From assembly GCF_015999245.1 (NCBI RefSeq), contig NZ_JAEAMR010000007.1, forward strand, positions 1,295,813-1,359,812: a stretch of 64,000 bases of DNA, given 5' to 3'. Positions 1 through 8,509 of this stretch are shown here, piece after piece. Origin of the DNA: Streptomyces sp. AV19 (lineage in GTDB: Bacteria > Actinomycetota > Actinomycetes > Streptomycetales > Streptomycetaceae). A program made the position numbers and the translations under genes. The stretch's first letter is position 1, and every line of letters starts with the position of its first letter. The notes below the pieces were generated by a model. That model was given only the letters and a program-made list of their open reading frames with translations. It had not been told where the DNA came from and searched no databases.

Positions 1-49
1 GCGCGGTGCCGGGCCCCGGGGCGCAGCCCCGGAAGAAACGGTGAAAGGG
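1..49. repeat. End fragment of dispersed intergenic repeat island
   Basis: The first bases hold a GC-rich hairpin (GGGCCCCGGGGCGCAGCCCC) followed by the terminal motif GAAACGGTGAAAGGGCGGG. The same end occurs at the islands near 10.5, 30.6 and 48.0 kb. Only the right end is in the window, directly downstream of the gene ending at 61, which points toward it. Confidence 0.6.
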
Positions 50-60
50 CGGGCCGGGGG

Positions 61-564
61 CTACTTCCTCCGGCCGCGGCGGAGCAGGCGGGGGAGGGCC
101 GCCGGCATCGGGTGGCGCGTCGTCGCCGGTGTCGGCAGCGGGGCCGCCGCCAGCGCCGACGAGGGCAGCGGCTCCGACGCCCCCGTCGGGGCGAGGCGGA
201 GGACGCGGCACTCACGAGCCCACCGCTCCTCCAGCGAGTCGAACCCCACCGCGTTCAGCCGCTTGCCCTTGAGCTCGGCCACCGCCGCCGTCCACGCCTC
301 GCCGCCGGGGGCCAGTTCGCCCACCCGCGCGGTCCAGGTGACCAGCCGGCCGCCCTTGTCCTTGCTGCGGACCGTGACGGCCGCGGTCGCGCCGTCCGTC
401 AGGCCGAGGTCGTCGAGGGGCTGTTCGCCGGGGCCGCCGACGACGTGGGCCGCCCCGTCGTGCCAGACGTGCCACAGGGCACGGCTCGGCCCCGTCGGAC
501 CCTGCACCCAGAGGAGACCCGACTTCTTCGCGGCCTCTTCGATCAGCGCCAGCGTCTGCGTCAT
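61..564 (-). CDS. Conserved hypothetical protein, 167 aa
   Basis: A 167-residue soluble protein. The first ~130 residues alternate strands and short helices, with a WVQGPTGPSRALWHVWHDG stretch near the N-terminus and a SLEERWARECRVLRL stretch near residue 130. This is compatible with a small beta-barrel, flavin-reductase-like fold, but I do not recognise a family with certainty. The last 30 residues are Ala/Pro/Arg-rich and probably disordered. Start: ATG at 564, with TAGAGT six bases upstream, so probably a leaderless mRNA. It diverges from the DMT transporter at 655 across a 90-bp gap. Function unknown. Confidence 0.7.
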   Translation of the reverse strand: MTQTLALIEEAAKKSGLLWVQGPTGPSRALWHVWHDGAAHVVGGPGEQPLDDLGLTDGATAAVTVRSKDKGGRLVTWTARVGELAPGGEAWTAAVAELKGKRLNAVGFDSLEERWARECRVLRLAPTGASEPLPSSALAAAPLPTPATTRHPMPAALPRLLRRGRRK

Positions 565-654
565 GCGCCCACTCTATGGGCACGCGCCGGTCCGTCCGCC
601 CATGCGCCCATGATCCCGGTTACGCAGAGCAAGGCCCGGGCCTAGGCTGGAGCG
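565..654. promoter_or_regulatory. Divergent promoter region with two leaderless -10 boxes
   Basis: On the minus strand TAGAGT (571-576) lies 6 nt before the ATG at 564. On the plus strand TAGGCT (643-648) lies 6 nt before the GTG at 655. Both fit TANNNT -10 elements placing the transcription start at or next to the start codon. No convincing -35 is visible for either. Confidence 0.45.
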
Positions 655-1632
655 GTGAGCGCTCTCCGTACCCACCGGGCCGTCCCCGCCGGCGTCCGTC
701 TCGACCTCGCCCTCCTGCTGGTCGCCGTCTCAGGGATGGCCCTGTCCGCACCGCTGATCGCCTCCATCACCGCCGCCCCCGCGCTCGCCATCGCCTTCTG
801 GCGGAACGCCATGGCGGTGGGCGCGCTCACCCCGCTCGTCCTGCTGCGCCACCGCGCGGAGCTGAAGGCCATGGGCCGCCGGGCCGTGCTGCTCACGATG
901 GCCGGCGGGGCGCTGCTCGCCCTGCACTTCGGGGTGTGGCTGCCCAGCCTGTCCATGACCTCGGTGGCGTCCTCGACCGCGCTGGTCACCACCACCCCGA
1001 TATGGACGGTCGTCCTGATGCGGCTCGGCGGCCGGCGCCGGCCCGGGCTGGTCTGGGCGGGCACCGCCCTCGCCTTCCTCGGCGTCGTGATCCTCACCGG
1101 CGTCGACCTCTCCGGCTCGCCGCGCGCCCTGGCGGGGGACGCCCTCGCGCTGGTGGGCGGCATGGCGGCCGCCGGGTACGTCCTGCTGGGCGCGGAGGTG
1201 CGCCGGACGGTGGGCACCGTGCCGTACACGTTCGTCTGCTACACGACCACCACGGTGCTGCTGCTCGTCGCGTGCCTGGTGTCCGGCGCCTCCCTCGCCG
1301 GGTACGACGGGGGCACCTGGGGCAAGCTCGTGCTGCTGACGGCCGCCGCGCAACTGCTCGGCCACTCCCTGATCAACCGGGTGGTCAAGGGCCTCGGCCC
1401 GTCCGTGACCTCGACGGCGATCCTGCTGGAGACCCCGGGCGCCGCGCTGATAGCCGCGTTCTGGCTGGGGCAGACGCCGCCGGTGGCGTCGTATCCGGCG
1501 CTGGCGGTGATCCTGGGCGGCCTGGCCCTGGTGATCCTGGCCGACCGCAGGGCCGGCCGCGGGCGCGCGGCGGAGCCGGCCGCCGGGGTGCCGGTCGCGG
1601 AGGAGCCGGCTACAGCCAGCCGTTCCGCTTGA
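655..1632 (+). CDS. EamA/DMT-family membrane transporter
   Basis: A 325-residue membrane protein with about ten hydrophobic helices arranged as two repeats of five (roughly residues 10-150 and 160-300), the layout of EamA drug/metabolite exporters in the cytoplasmic membrane. Recognisable pieces are the FWRNAMAVG motif after helix 1-2 in the first half, the LPSLSMTSVASSTALVTTTPIW segment (residues 100-121), and the SVTSTAILLETPGAALIAAF segment in the second half. Substrate cannot be told from sequence. GTG start at 655 follows a -10-like TAGGCT by 6 nt. The 3' end overlaps the convergent corA gene by 23 bp. The last ~30 residues are an Arg/Ala-rich cytoplasmic tail. Confidence 0.88.
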   Translation: MSALRTHRAVPAGVRLDLALLLVAVSGMALSAPLIASITAAPALAIAFWRNAMAVGALTPLVLLRHRAELKAMGRRAVLLTMAGGALLALHFGVWLPSLSMTSVASSTALVTTTPIWTVVLMRLGGRRRPGLVWAGTALAFLGVVILTGVDLSGSPRALAGDALALVGGMAAAGYVLLGAEVRRTVGTVPYTFVCYTTTTVLLLVACLVSGASLAGYDGGTWGKLVLLTAAAQLLGHSLINRVVKGLGPSVTSTAILLETPGAALIAAFWLGQTPPVASYPALAVILGGLALVILADRRAGRGRAAEPAAGVPVAEEPATASRSA

Positions 1633-2716
1633 AGCCGCGGTGGATGGTCACACAGATCGTGACCGTGATCACCATGACCGTGGGGTAGCCGTACTTCCAC
1701 CCCAGCTCCGGCATGTACTTGAAGTTCATGCCGTAGATGCCCGCGATCATCGTCGGCACGGCGAAGATCGCCGCCCAGGAGGTGATCTTGCGCATGTCCT
1801 CGTTCTGCGCCACGGACGCCTGGGCGAGGTTGGCCTGGAGGATCGAGTTGAGCAGGTCGTCGAAGGCGACCACCTGCTCGTGCACCCGCGCGAGGTGGTC
1901 GGCGACGTCCCGGAAGTACTTCTGGATGTCGGGGTCCACCAGCCGCATCGGCCGCTCGCTGAGCAGCTGCATCGGCCGCATCAGCGGCGTCACCGCCCGC
2001 TTGAACTCCAGCACTTCCCGCTTGAGCTGGTAGATCCGGCCCGCGTCGCCGCCCCGCCGGGAGCCCTTGCTCGGGGCGGAGAAGACGTCGATCTCCACCT
2101 CGTCGATGTCGTCCTGCACGGCGTCGGCGACCGCTATGTAGCCGTCCACGACCTGGTCGGCGATGGCGTGCAGCACCGCCGACGGGCCCTTGGCCAGCAG
2201 CTGCGGGTCCTCCTGGAGCCGGTGCCGCAGGGCGCGCAGCGAGCCCTGGCCGCCGTGCCGGACGGTGATGATGAAGTCCTCGCCGGTGAAGCACATCACC
2301 TCGCCGGTCTCCACCACCTCGCTGGTGGCGGTGAGTTCGGCGTGCTCGACGTAGTGGATGGTCTTGAAGACCGTGAACAGCGTGTCGTCGTAACGTTCCA
2401 GCTTGGGCCGCTGATGGGCGTGGACCGCGTCCTCCACCGCCAGCGGGTGCAGCCCGAACTCCCGGGCGATGCCCGCGAACTCCTGCTCCGTGGGCTCGTG
2501 CAGCCCGATCCAGGCGAACCCGCCCTCGGCGCGCACCCGCCGCATGGCCTCCGCCGGCCCGCACGGCAGGCTCACCCGCTGCCCCTCGCGGTAGACGGCG
2601 CAGTCCACCACGGCACTGCTGGAGGACGGGGAGCGGGTGGTGTCGTACTCGTACGGGGTCCCGTCCTTGCGCATGGTGGGACGGACGGCGGCGCGCAGGT
2701 CACGGATCATCGACAT
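1610..2716 (-). CDS. corA: CorA-type magnesium/cobalt transport protein
   Basis: A 368-residue protein with the CorA layout: a large soluble N-terminal alpha/beta domain, a long helical stalk, and two C-terminal membrane helices. The family signature GMN sits near residue 330 (context IAGIYGMNFKYMPELG) after the first helix (ITSWAAIFAVPTMIAGIY), and the protein ends in a basic HRGFKRNGWL tail. It should form pentameric Mg2+/Co2+ channels in the membrane. Start choice: ATG at 2716 has GGAG six bases upstream; an ATG 12 bp further up (2728) has none. Its end overlaps the convergent DMT transporter. A metal specificity other than Mg2+ (for example Zn2+, as in ZntB) cannot be excluded. Confidence 0.92.
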   Translation of the reverse strand: MSMIRDLRAAVRPTMRKDGTPYEYDTTRSPSSSSAVVDCAVYREGQRVSLPCGPAEAMRRVRAEGGFAWIGLHEPTEQEFAGIAREFGLHPLAVEDAVHAHQRPKLERYDDTLFTVFKTIHYVEHAELTATSEVVETGEVMCFTGEDFIITVRHGGQGSLRALRHRLQEDPQLLAKGPSAVLHAIADQVVDGYIAVADAVQDDIDEVEIDVFSAPSKGSRRGGDAGRIYQLKREVLEFKRAVTPLMRPMQLLSERPMRLVDPDIQKYFRDVADHLARVHEQVVAFDDLLNSILQANLAQASVAQNEDMRKITSWAAIFAVPTMIAGIYGMNFKYMPELGWKYGYPTVMVITVTICVTIHRGFKRNGWL

Positions 2717-3193
2717 GGCTGGCTCCATTCACCGGGCCGCCGCCGGCCGGGACGCGCGGCACCGCGGTCCGCGACGGGGACGTAAGGGCCTGTCGGTGGG
2801 ACAGGCGGACGTCCACGCGGCGGACCGCGCTCCATGCGGTGCGTACGGCCGGCGGCAGTTCGCGGAGAACTCGCAGAGGGCTTGCAGGAGGGCGTGTGAG
2901 GGCAGCGCTCCCCCGTCAAGTGCCATGGGCGCGGAAGGACTTCCGGGAGGCCGGCGAGGAGACCGGCGGGGCGGAAGAACCGCTTCTAGTTCACGAAGCG
3001 CGCGTCCGGAGCGGAGGAACGGGGGAACTGTCGGTACTGCACGGTCGACTAGGATCCACCGCAGCCCCACCTCCTCCGGCCGGTCCCCGCTGAGGGACGG
3101 ACGTAACTCCCTGACCAGAGGCCAAGGCTAGCAGCCGCCCGGGACGTCAAGCCCCGCCTTTGCCTGTTCGATACACGTTCTATGCTCGGGCGC
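2717..3193. promoter_or_regulatory. 477-bp divergent intergenic region, corA / SUFU gene
   Basis: No supported gene; open frames here lack ribosome sites and do not resemble known proteins. The right edge carries TATGCT (3181-3186), 7 nt before the ATG at 3194, a good -10 for a leaderless transcript. A weak -35-like TTGCC lies at 3160-3164. The corA promoter must lie in the left part, but no clear box is visible. Confidence 0.4.
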
Positions 3194-3799
3194 ATGTCGG
3201 ACGTTCTCGCACTGGTCGAGGCCAGGCTGCACACCACCTTCGGGAAGCCGGACGCGCGGGCCGCGGTGACCTTCCTCGGCACCGACCGGATCGAGGTCCT
3301 GCGCTTCATCGGGCCGGGAGACGGCAACGCCGGGGAGGACGTGGTGCGTTACGTCACCCTCGGCATGTCCGCCCAGCCGATGGCCGACCCGACCTCGCCG
3401 TTGGCGGACCCGCTCCGCGGCCCCCGCGCCGAACTCGTCCTCACCGTCCGCCCCGGCCGCGCCGACACCGACCAGGCGCTGCGCCCGCTCGCCGTACTGG
3501 CCGCCTCGCCCCAGGTGGAGGGCCTCGTCGTGGCGCCCGGCGCCTCGCTCGACACCGGTGAGCCGCTATGGCCCGGCGCCCCGTTCACCTCCGTCCTCGT
3601 CGCCGAGCCCGGCGGGCTGGTCGAGGACCTGGAGCTCGACGCCCCGATGGACCCGGTGCGCTTCCTCCCGCTGCTGCCGATGACCCCCAACGAGGCGGCG
3701 TGGAAACGGGTCCAGGGCGCGGCGGCGCTGGAGGAGCGCTGGCTGCGGCACGGCACCGACCTGCGTGATCCACTGCGCGGGGGCGTGCCGCTGGGGTGA
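3194..3799 (+). CDS. Suppressor-of-fused (SUFU) domain protein
   Basis: A 201-residue soluble protein. The start (LALVEARLHTTFGKPDA), the YVTLGMSAQPM segment near residue 55, the EL(V)LTVR strand and the FTSVLVAEPGGLVEDLELDAPMDPVRFLPLLPMT C-terminal region match bacterial SUFU-domain proteins, whose members are often immunity or unknown-function proteins. The bacterial role is not established. Start: ATG at 3194 is preferred over an in-frame ATG at 3182 because the -10-like TATGCT at 3181-3186 overlaps the latter. No toxin gene is adjacent, so an immunity role is not supported here. Confidence 0.8.
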   Translation: MSDVLALVEARLHTTFGKPDARAAVTFLGTDRIEVLRFIGPGDGNAGEDVVRYVTLGMSAQPMADPTSPLADPLRGPRAELVLTVRPGRADTDQALRPLAVLAASPQVEGLVVAPGASLDTGEPLWPGAPFTSVLVAEPGGLVEDLELDAPMDPVRFLPLLPMTPNEAAWKRVQGAAALEERWLRHGTDLRDPLRGGVPLG

Positions 3800-3893
3800 G
3801 GGGGACGCACGTGCCGGAAGGCCCCGGGACGTGGCCCTCCGGACGGGTGATCGTCCTTGACGCGGCGGCGGCCGCGGAGGACCGTTGGAAGTT

Positions 3894-4535
3894 ATGAGGG
3901 GCGAACCCAGTTGCCCGAAGTGCGGTGGCCGGGTGCGAGCGCCCGGTCTCTTCGCCGACTCCTGGCAGTGCGCCGCGCACGGAACGGTGCACCCTCTGCA
4001 GCCCGTGGTCCCGCCGAGCGTCGAGGCGCTCGCCGTCGTCGTCAACCGGTCCCGGGTCCCCGTCTGGATGCCCTGGCCGCTGCCGGTCGGGTGGCTGTTC
4101 ACCGGGGTCGTCTGCGCCGGGGACGACCGCAACGGGGGCCGCGCCACCGCCGTCGCCTGCTCGGGGCCCGGCCCGCTGGGAGGCCCGGGCGAGCTGCTGC
4201 TGATCGCCGAGGAGCTGGGGGTGGGGCTGGGCGCGCGGTACGCGGGCATCGACGGCCCCGACCCCGGCCGCCTGATGAGCGTCGACCGCGCCCCGAACGC
4301 CAAGGTCGTCGCGGCCGGGCGGCCCACGCCCCTGTGGCACGTGGAGGGGGTGCCGGGCGACCGGGCGGTCTTCGCGGGCGAGGCGCGGGGCCTGTGGCTG
4401 TGGGCCGTCGTCTGGCCCGAGCCGTCGAGCCTGCTGATGTACGACGAGCTGGTCATCACCGATCTGCGGGACGCGGGCGCCGAGGTGGACCTGGTGCCCT
4501 GCGGGGCGCTCTCCCCGAGGATCGTCTCGCCCTGA
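3894..4535 (+). CDS. DUF6758-type conserved protein with N-terminal zinc ribbon
   Basis: A 213-residue soluble protein. It opens with a CPKCGGRVRAPGLFADSWQC module (Cys residues in a C-x2-C ... C arrangement, then His) that looks like a zinc ribbon. This is followed by WMPWPLPVGWLFTGV and a conserved core ending LLMYDELVITDLRDAG. This architecture is common to actinobacterial DUF6758 proteins, whose function is unknown. Start: ATG at 3894 is used by comparison with family members as I remember them. A TTG at 3885 has a better-placed GGAGG (four bases upstream), so three extra residues are possible. It lies just upstream of the PHP phosphoesterase, in the same direction. Confidence 0.75.
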   Translation: MRGEPSCPKCGGRVRAPGLFADSWQCAAHGTVHPLQPVVPPSVEALAVVVNRSRVPVWMPWPLPVGWLFTGVVCAGDDRNGGRATAVACSGPGPLGGPGELLLIAEELGVGLGARYAGIDGPDPGRLMSVDRAPNAKVVAAGRPTPLWHVEGVPGDRAVFAGEARGLWLWAVVWPEPSSLLMYDELVITDLRDAGAEVDLVPCGALSPRIVSP

Positions 4536-4614
4536 CTCCGGGGGCCCGCACGGGCGACCGTTATCCTGAACCGGTTCCGTCCGATCTCATCGTCAGCGCT
4601 GGGAGGCCCGTGTC

Positions 4615-5469
4615 GTGCGCATCGACCTGCACACCCACTCCACGGCCTCCGACGGTACGGACACCCCCGCCGAGCTGGTCCTGGGCGCGGCCGCCGCGGG
4701 CCTGGACGTCGTCGCGCTGACCGACCACGACGGCACCGGCGAGTACACCGAGGCGATCGCGGCGCTGCCGCCGGGCCTCACCCTCGTCACGGGCGCCGAA
4801 CTCTCCTGCCGCCTGGGCGGCGTGGGCGTGCACCTGCTGGCCTACCTCTTCGACCCGGCGGAGCCGGAGTTCGCCCGCGAGCGCGAGCTCGTCCGCGACG
4901 GCCGCGAGCCCCGGGCCCGCGCCATGGTCGCGCGGCTGCGCGAGCTCGGCGTGCCGGTCACCTGGGAGCGGGTGGCCGAGCTGGCCCGCGGCGGCGCCGT
5001 CGGCCGGCCGCACGTGGCCGCCGCCATGGTCGAGCTCGGTGTGATCGGCTCGGTCTCGGACGCCTTCACGCCCGAGTGGCTGGGCAGCGGCGGCCGCGCG
5101 TACGTGGAGAAGCACGAGTTCGACCCGTTCGAGGCCGTCCGGCTGGTCAAGGCCGCCGGCGGGGTCAGCGTGCTCGCGCACCCCATGGCCGTCAAGCGTG
5201 GTGTGGTCCTGCCGGAGGGTGCGATAGCCGAGCTGGCCTCGGCCGGTCTGGACGGCGTCGAGGTCGACCACATGGACCATGACGCACCCGCCCGCGCCCG
5301 GCTGCGGGGACTCGCCGCCGACCTCGGTCTGCTGACCACCGGCTCCAGCGACTACCACGGCCGCAACAAGACCTGTGAACTCGGCGAGTTCACCACCGAC
5401 CCGGAGATCTACGGGGAGATCACGCGCCGCGCGACGGGTGCGTTCCCCGTTCCGGGCGCGGGCGGCTGA
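4615..5469 (+). CDS. PHP-domain phosphoesterase
   Basis: A 284-residue single-domain PHP protein. The metal-binding motifs are all present: HTHSTASDG at residues 6-14, ALTDHDGT near 38, the E in VTGAELSC near 63, the YVEKHEF/ HP(M)AV region near 165-190, and GSSDYHG near 244. Relatives hydrolyse small phosphate esters or nucleotides (for example 3',5'-bisphosphates or 5'-3' trimming of short RNA), and the genuine substrate here is not known. GTG start at 4615 reads directly into RIDLHTHS, leaving no room for a signal peptide, so it is cytoplasmic. A 145-bp gap separates it from the downstream marC gene. Confidence 0.88.
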   Translation: MRIDLHTHSTASDGTDTPAELVLGAAAAGLDVVALTDHDGTGEYTEAIAALPPGLTLVTGAELSCRLGGVGVHLLAYLFDPAEPEFARERELVRDGREPRARAMVARLRELGVPVTWERVAELARGGAVGRPHVAAAMVELGVIGSVSDAFTPEWLGSGGRAYVEKHEFDPFEAVRLVKAAGGVSVLAHPMAVKRGVVLPEGAIAELASAGLDGVEVDHMDHDAPARARLRGLAADLGLLTTGSSDYHGRNKTCELGEFTTDPEIYGEITRRATGAFPVPGAGG

Positions 5470-5629
5470 CCCGCACCCCTTCGCGAGGCGATCCACGCGG
5501 GCCGGGCACCCCTGACGGTGTCCGGGCCTCCGCGCGTCCCCGCGCGCCGTACGGCACCGCACCTCTTCTTCACCTCCCTGCTCGACCTGCTCGACCTTCC
5601 CTGCTCGGCACCACACGCAAGGCCCTACC

Positions 5630-6235
5630 GTGTTCGACTTCGCTGTCTTCGGATCCCTCTTCCTCACCCTTTTCGTGATCATGGATCCGCCCGGCATCAC
5701 CCCGATCTTCCTCGCCCTGACCTCGGGCCGCCCCGCCAAGGTCCAGCGCCGCATGGCCTGGCAGGCGGCCACCGTGGCCTTCGGCGTCATCGCCGTCTTC
5801 GGCATCTGCGGCCGGCAGATCCTGGACTACCTGCACATCACCACCCCGGCGCTGATGATCGCGGGCGGGCTGCTCCTGCTGCTGATCGCGCTCGACCTGC
5901 TCACCGGCAAGTCCGAGGAGCCGAAGCAGACCAAGGACGTCAACGTCGCGCTCGTCCCGCTCGGCATGCCGCTGCTGGCCGGCCCCGGTGCGATCGTCTC
6001 GGTGATCCTCGCGGTGCAGCACGCGGACTCGGTGACCGCGCAGGTGTCGGTGTGGTGCGCGATCGCCGCCATGCACCTCGTGCTGTGGCTGGTGATGCGC
6101 TATTCGCTGCTGATCATCAAGGTCATCAAGGACGGCGGTGTGGTGCTGGTCACCCGGCTCGCCGGCATGATGCTCTCCGCGCTCGCCGTGCAGCAGATCA
6201 TCAACGGCATCACCCAGGTGATCACGCACAAGTAG
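5630..6235 (+). CDS. MarC-family integral membrane protein
   Basis: A 201-residue membrane protein with six predicted helices. It carries the family hallmarks FVIMDPPGITPIFLALT (residues 14-30), a central charged loop (GKSEEPKQTKDVNVALVPLGMPLLAGPGAI) and a C-terminal LVTRLAGMMLSALAVQQIINGI segment. MarC proteins sit in the cytoplasmic membrane and their transport role remains unproven; the old link to multiple antibiotic resistance was withdrawn for E. coli MarC. GTG start at 5630. A strong hairpin 20 bp after the stop should end the transcript. Confidence 0.9.
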   Translation: MFDFAVFGSLFLTLFVIMDPPGITPIFLALTSGRPAKVQRRMAWQAATVAFGVIAVFGICGRQILDYLHITTPALMIAGGLLLLLIALDLLTGKSEEPKQTKDVNVALVPLGMPLLAGPGAIVSVILAVQHADSVTAQVSVWCAIAAMHLVLWLVMRYSLLIIKVIKDGGVVLVTRLAGMMLSALAVQQIINGITQVITHK

Positions 6236-6254
6236 GGCATTGCGAAACGCGAAG

Positions 6255-6285
6255 CGCCCCCGTACGGCCGTTCCGTACGGGGGCG
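6255..6285 (+). terminator. Hairpin terminator after marC
   Basis: CGCCCCCGTACGG (6255-6267) and its exact complement (6273-6285) form a 13-bp stem with a 5-nt loop, 20 bp after the marC stop. No T-run follows, as is usual in high-GC actinobacteria. It also faces the end of the small minus-strand gene at 6329, so it may serve both. Confidence 0.75.
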
Positions 6286-6328
6286 TTCCGTGTCCTGCCG
6301 GGCCGCCGCATGCGTACCCTTTAGCGCG

Positions 6329-6481
6329 TCACCGGGTCGCGGCGTCGGCAGGACGGATGTAGAGGCGCTGGCCGATCGACGCGGCCTGCTGCACGATCCG
6401 GTTGACGGAGGCGGCGTCCACGACGGTGCTGTCCACGGCGGTGCCGTCGACGTCGTCCAGACGCATGATCTCGAAGCGCAC
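6329..6481 (-). CDS. Small conserved-looking protein, 50 aa
   Basis: A 50-residue protein beginning MRFEIMRLDDVDG and ending IGQRLYIRPADAATR. The GTG start at 6481 has AGGGAG five bases upstream, and the frame has strong GC3 bias. No membrane segment, no cysteines; mixed charge. I recall similar short proteins in this position of other streptomycetes but know no function. It diverges from the NYN-domain gene across an unusually AT-rich 200-bp region. Confidence 0.65.
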   Translation of the reverse strand: MRFEIMRLDDVDGTAVDSTVVDAASVNRIVQQAASIGQRLYIRPADAATR

Positions 6482-6696
6482 GGGCTTCTCCCTTCGTCCG
6501 ATCCTCCTGAGGAGAACTTCATAGAGCAGAGGAAGCGCGCCGCGGCACTGCGGCGCGTTCCACAGATGTCCAACGTAGTGCCGACTGCAAACATTCCCTA
6601 CGCTAAGGAAATTTTTAACCTGACTAATAAGTAACCGGCGAATGACCCGGAAGTCCCTCCCCCACAGCGCGTGACCACCGGATGAGCGAGCCCCCC
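6482..6696. promoter_or_regulatory. AT-rich divergent promoter region
   Basis: Bases 6585-6640 form the most AT-rich stretch outside the transposon (CTAAGGAAATTTTTAACC, then CTAATAAGTAACC). It separates the 50-aa gene on the minus strand from the NYN gene on the plus strand and very likely holds both promoters. TAATAA (6624-6629) is the best -10-like hexamer on the plus strand. The minus-strand leader of the 50-aa gene would be about 100 nt. Confidence 0.4.
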
Positions 6697-7662
6697 ATGA
6701 CTGAATCGTTGAACGACCAGCACCACCTGCCCGGCCTGCACGAAGCCCGGCCCGAGACCCCCGCCCTCGCCGCGGTCGTCGCGGGCATCGAACGCACCAA
6801 CGCACTGCTGACCCGCGTCCTCGCCGAGGTCGCCACCAGACCCTCCACCCACGCCGTCTTCGTCGACGCGGGCTACGTCTACGCCGCCGCCGGCCGCCTG
6901 GTCACCGGCACCGAGGACCGGCGCGCCTTCGAACTCGACGCCGAGGGGCTGATCGAGGCGTTCATCGACAAGGCCCGCACGATCTTCCCCGACAGCCGGC
7001 TGCTCCGCGTCTACTGGTACGACGGCGCGCGCCGCCGCATCCACACCGCCGAGCAGCAGGGCATCGCCGAACTGCCCGACGTCAAGGTCAGGCTCGGCAA
7101 CCTCAACGCCAACAACCAGCAGAAGGGCGTCGACTCCCTCATCCGCACCGACCTGGAGTCCCTCGCCCGGCACCGCGCCATCAGCGACGCCGTCCTCATC
7201 GGCGGCGACGAGGACCTGGTCTCCGCCGTCGAGGCGGCCCAGGGCTACGGCGCCCGCATCCACCTCTGGGGCATCGAGGCCGTCGGCGGACGCAACCAGG
7301 CCGAGCCGCTGCTGTGGGAGGTGGACAGCCAGCGCACCTTCGACCTCGACTTCTGCAAGCCCTACGTCAGCCGGCGCGCGGCCTACGAACCGCTCGCCGA
7401 GGCCGCCCCGCACCGCGGGCCCGTCCCCGCCCGCGAGGACGTCCGCTTCGTCGGCGCCCGCGTCGCCGCCCAGTGGCTGGGCGCCCGCGGCCGGGACACG
7501 CTGGCCGACCTGCTGCCAGGCCACCCCTATCTGCCCGGCGCGGTGGACCAGGAGCTGCTCGTCGAGGCGGAGGGGCTGCTCGGCCTGTCCCTGCGCGGCC
7601 ACGCCGATCTGCGCCGCGCCGTGCGGGACGGCTTCTGGGACCACCTGCGGATGCAGTTCTGA
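6697..7662 (+). CDS. NYN-domain protein (LabA/DUF88-like putative RNase)
   Basis: A 321-residue soluble protein. The NYN (PIN-like) fold spans about residues 45-205 and shows its acidic metal-binding positions: Asp in AVFVDAGYVY, Asp in KGVDSLIRTDL, and two Asp in LIGGDEDLVSAVE. Further pieces are RVYWYDGARR and a closing GARIHLWGIE strand. Proteins of this type are predicted single-strand RNA nucleases. The C-terminal ~110 residues form an extra domain (VRFVGARVAAQWLGARGRDTLADLLPGHPYLPGAVDQELL) resembling the OST-HTH/LOTUS-like tails often fused to NYN domains, but I am not certain. Start could also be the ATG at 6682, five codons upstream; neither has a strong ribosome site. Confidence 0.82.
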   Translation: MTESLNDQHHLPGLHEARPETPALAAVVAGIERTNALLTRVLAEVATRPSTHAVFVDAGYVYAAAGRLVTGTEDRRAFELDAEGLIEAFIDKARTIFPDSRLLRVYWYDGARRRIHTAEQQGIAELPDVKVRLGNLNANNQQKGVDSLIRTDLESLARHRAISDAVLIGGDEDLVSAVEAAQGYGARIHLWGIEAVGGRNQAEPLLWEVDSQRTFDLDFCKPYVSRRAAYEPLAEAAPHRGPVPAREDVRFVGARVAAQWLGARGRDTLADLLPGHPYLPGAVDQELLVEAEGLLGLSLRGHADLRRAVRDGFWDHLRMQF

Positions 7663-7732
7663 GCCGGATGCGGTTCCCTGGCTACGGGTGGGCTGGAGCA
7701 CCGCACGCGTCACAGGAGAGAGGCGATCGGCC

Positions 7733-8509
7733 ATGGCCGCTACCGAGCACGCGCGGCCGGGGACGCCCTGCTGGGTGAGCCTGCAGACCGCTGACCTCAC
7801 CGCGGCCCAGAAGTTCTACGGCGCGGTGCTCGGCTGGGCCTTCCGGCCCGGCTCGCTGGGCGAGGACTTCTGCGTGGCGCTCTCCGGGAGCCGCGCCGTC
7901 GCCGGCCTCGCCAACGTCGCCCGCACCATGGGCGTGCCCGTCTCCTGGACCTGCTACTTCGGCGTGGACGACGCCGACGCCGTCGCCTCGCGGGTGCGCG
8001 AGCGCGGCGGCACCGTCGCGGTGGGCCCGCTCGCCTTCGGCCGCGGCCGCGCCGCCCTCGCGGCCGACCCGGCCGGGGCCGTCTTCGGCTTCTGGGAGGG
8101 CCGCGTCCTGCGTGACTGGCGGATCGGCCACGGCGCCGCCCCCGCCTGGCTGGAACTGCGCACCCGCGACTGCTTCGACGCGGCGCTCTTCTACAGCGGC
8201 GTCTTCCTGTGGGACCAGAGCCAGGAGACCGACGTGCGCTACGAGGACGACGTGGTGCTGGTGAGCGTCGCCGGGCACACGGTCGCCTGCCTGCGCGGCG
8301 GTGGTGTCGAGGCGGCCCCCGATCCGAAGATCCGGCCGCGCTGGCACGTCTACTTCCGCGTCGGCAACGTCGAGAAGGCGGTCGAGGCGGCCCTCCTGGC
8401 CGGTGGCTCGGTGGCCGCCGAGCCGGGCCTGTCCGTGGTCGGCCACGAGGCCACGCTGTGCGACCCGGAGGGTGCCATCTTCACCGTGACGTCGGGCCTG
8501 CCGGACTGA
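7733..8509 (+). CDS. Two-domain VOC-family (glyoxalase/CFP30B-like) protein
   Basis: A 258-residue protein made of two vicinal-oxygen-chelate repeats (about residues 10-125 and 135-255). The first starts CWVSLQTADLTAAQKFYGAVLGW, the second AWLELRTRDCFDAALFYSGVFLWD. Each repeat ends with the usual strand-loop (DPAGAVFGFWEG; DPEGAIFTVTSG). This double arrangement resembles mycobacterial CFP30B-type proteins. Metal ligands are not complete in either half, so catalytic activity is uncertain; a binding or resistance role is equally possible. Start: ATG at 7733 is chosen because AGGAGAG lies upstream at a suitable distance. The 3' end overlaps the convergent hydrolase by 29 bp. Confidence 0.85.
   Translation: MAATEHARPGTPCWVSLQTADLTAAQKFYGAVLGWAFRPGSLGEDFCVALSGSRAVAGLANVARTMGVPVSWTCYFGVDDADAVASRVRERGGTVAVGPLAFGRGRAALAADPAGAVFGFWEGRVLRDWRIGHGAAPAWLELRTRDCFDAALFYSGVFLWDQSQETDVRYEDDVVLVSVAGHTVACLRGGGVEAAPDPKIRPRWHVYFRVGNVEKAVEAALLAGGSVAAEPGLSVVGHEATLCDPEGAIFTVTSGLPD

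Noticed and set aside
3194..3799. SUFU-domain protein as immunity partner of a polymorphic toxin
   Set aside because: No toxin, secretion or repeat-containing gene lies nearby; only the fold is supported.
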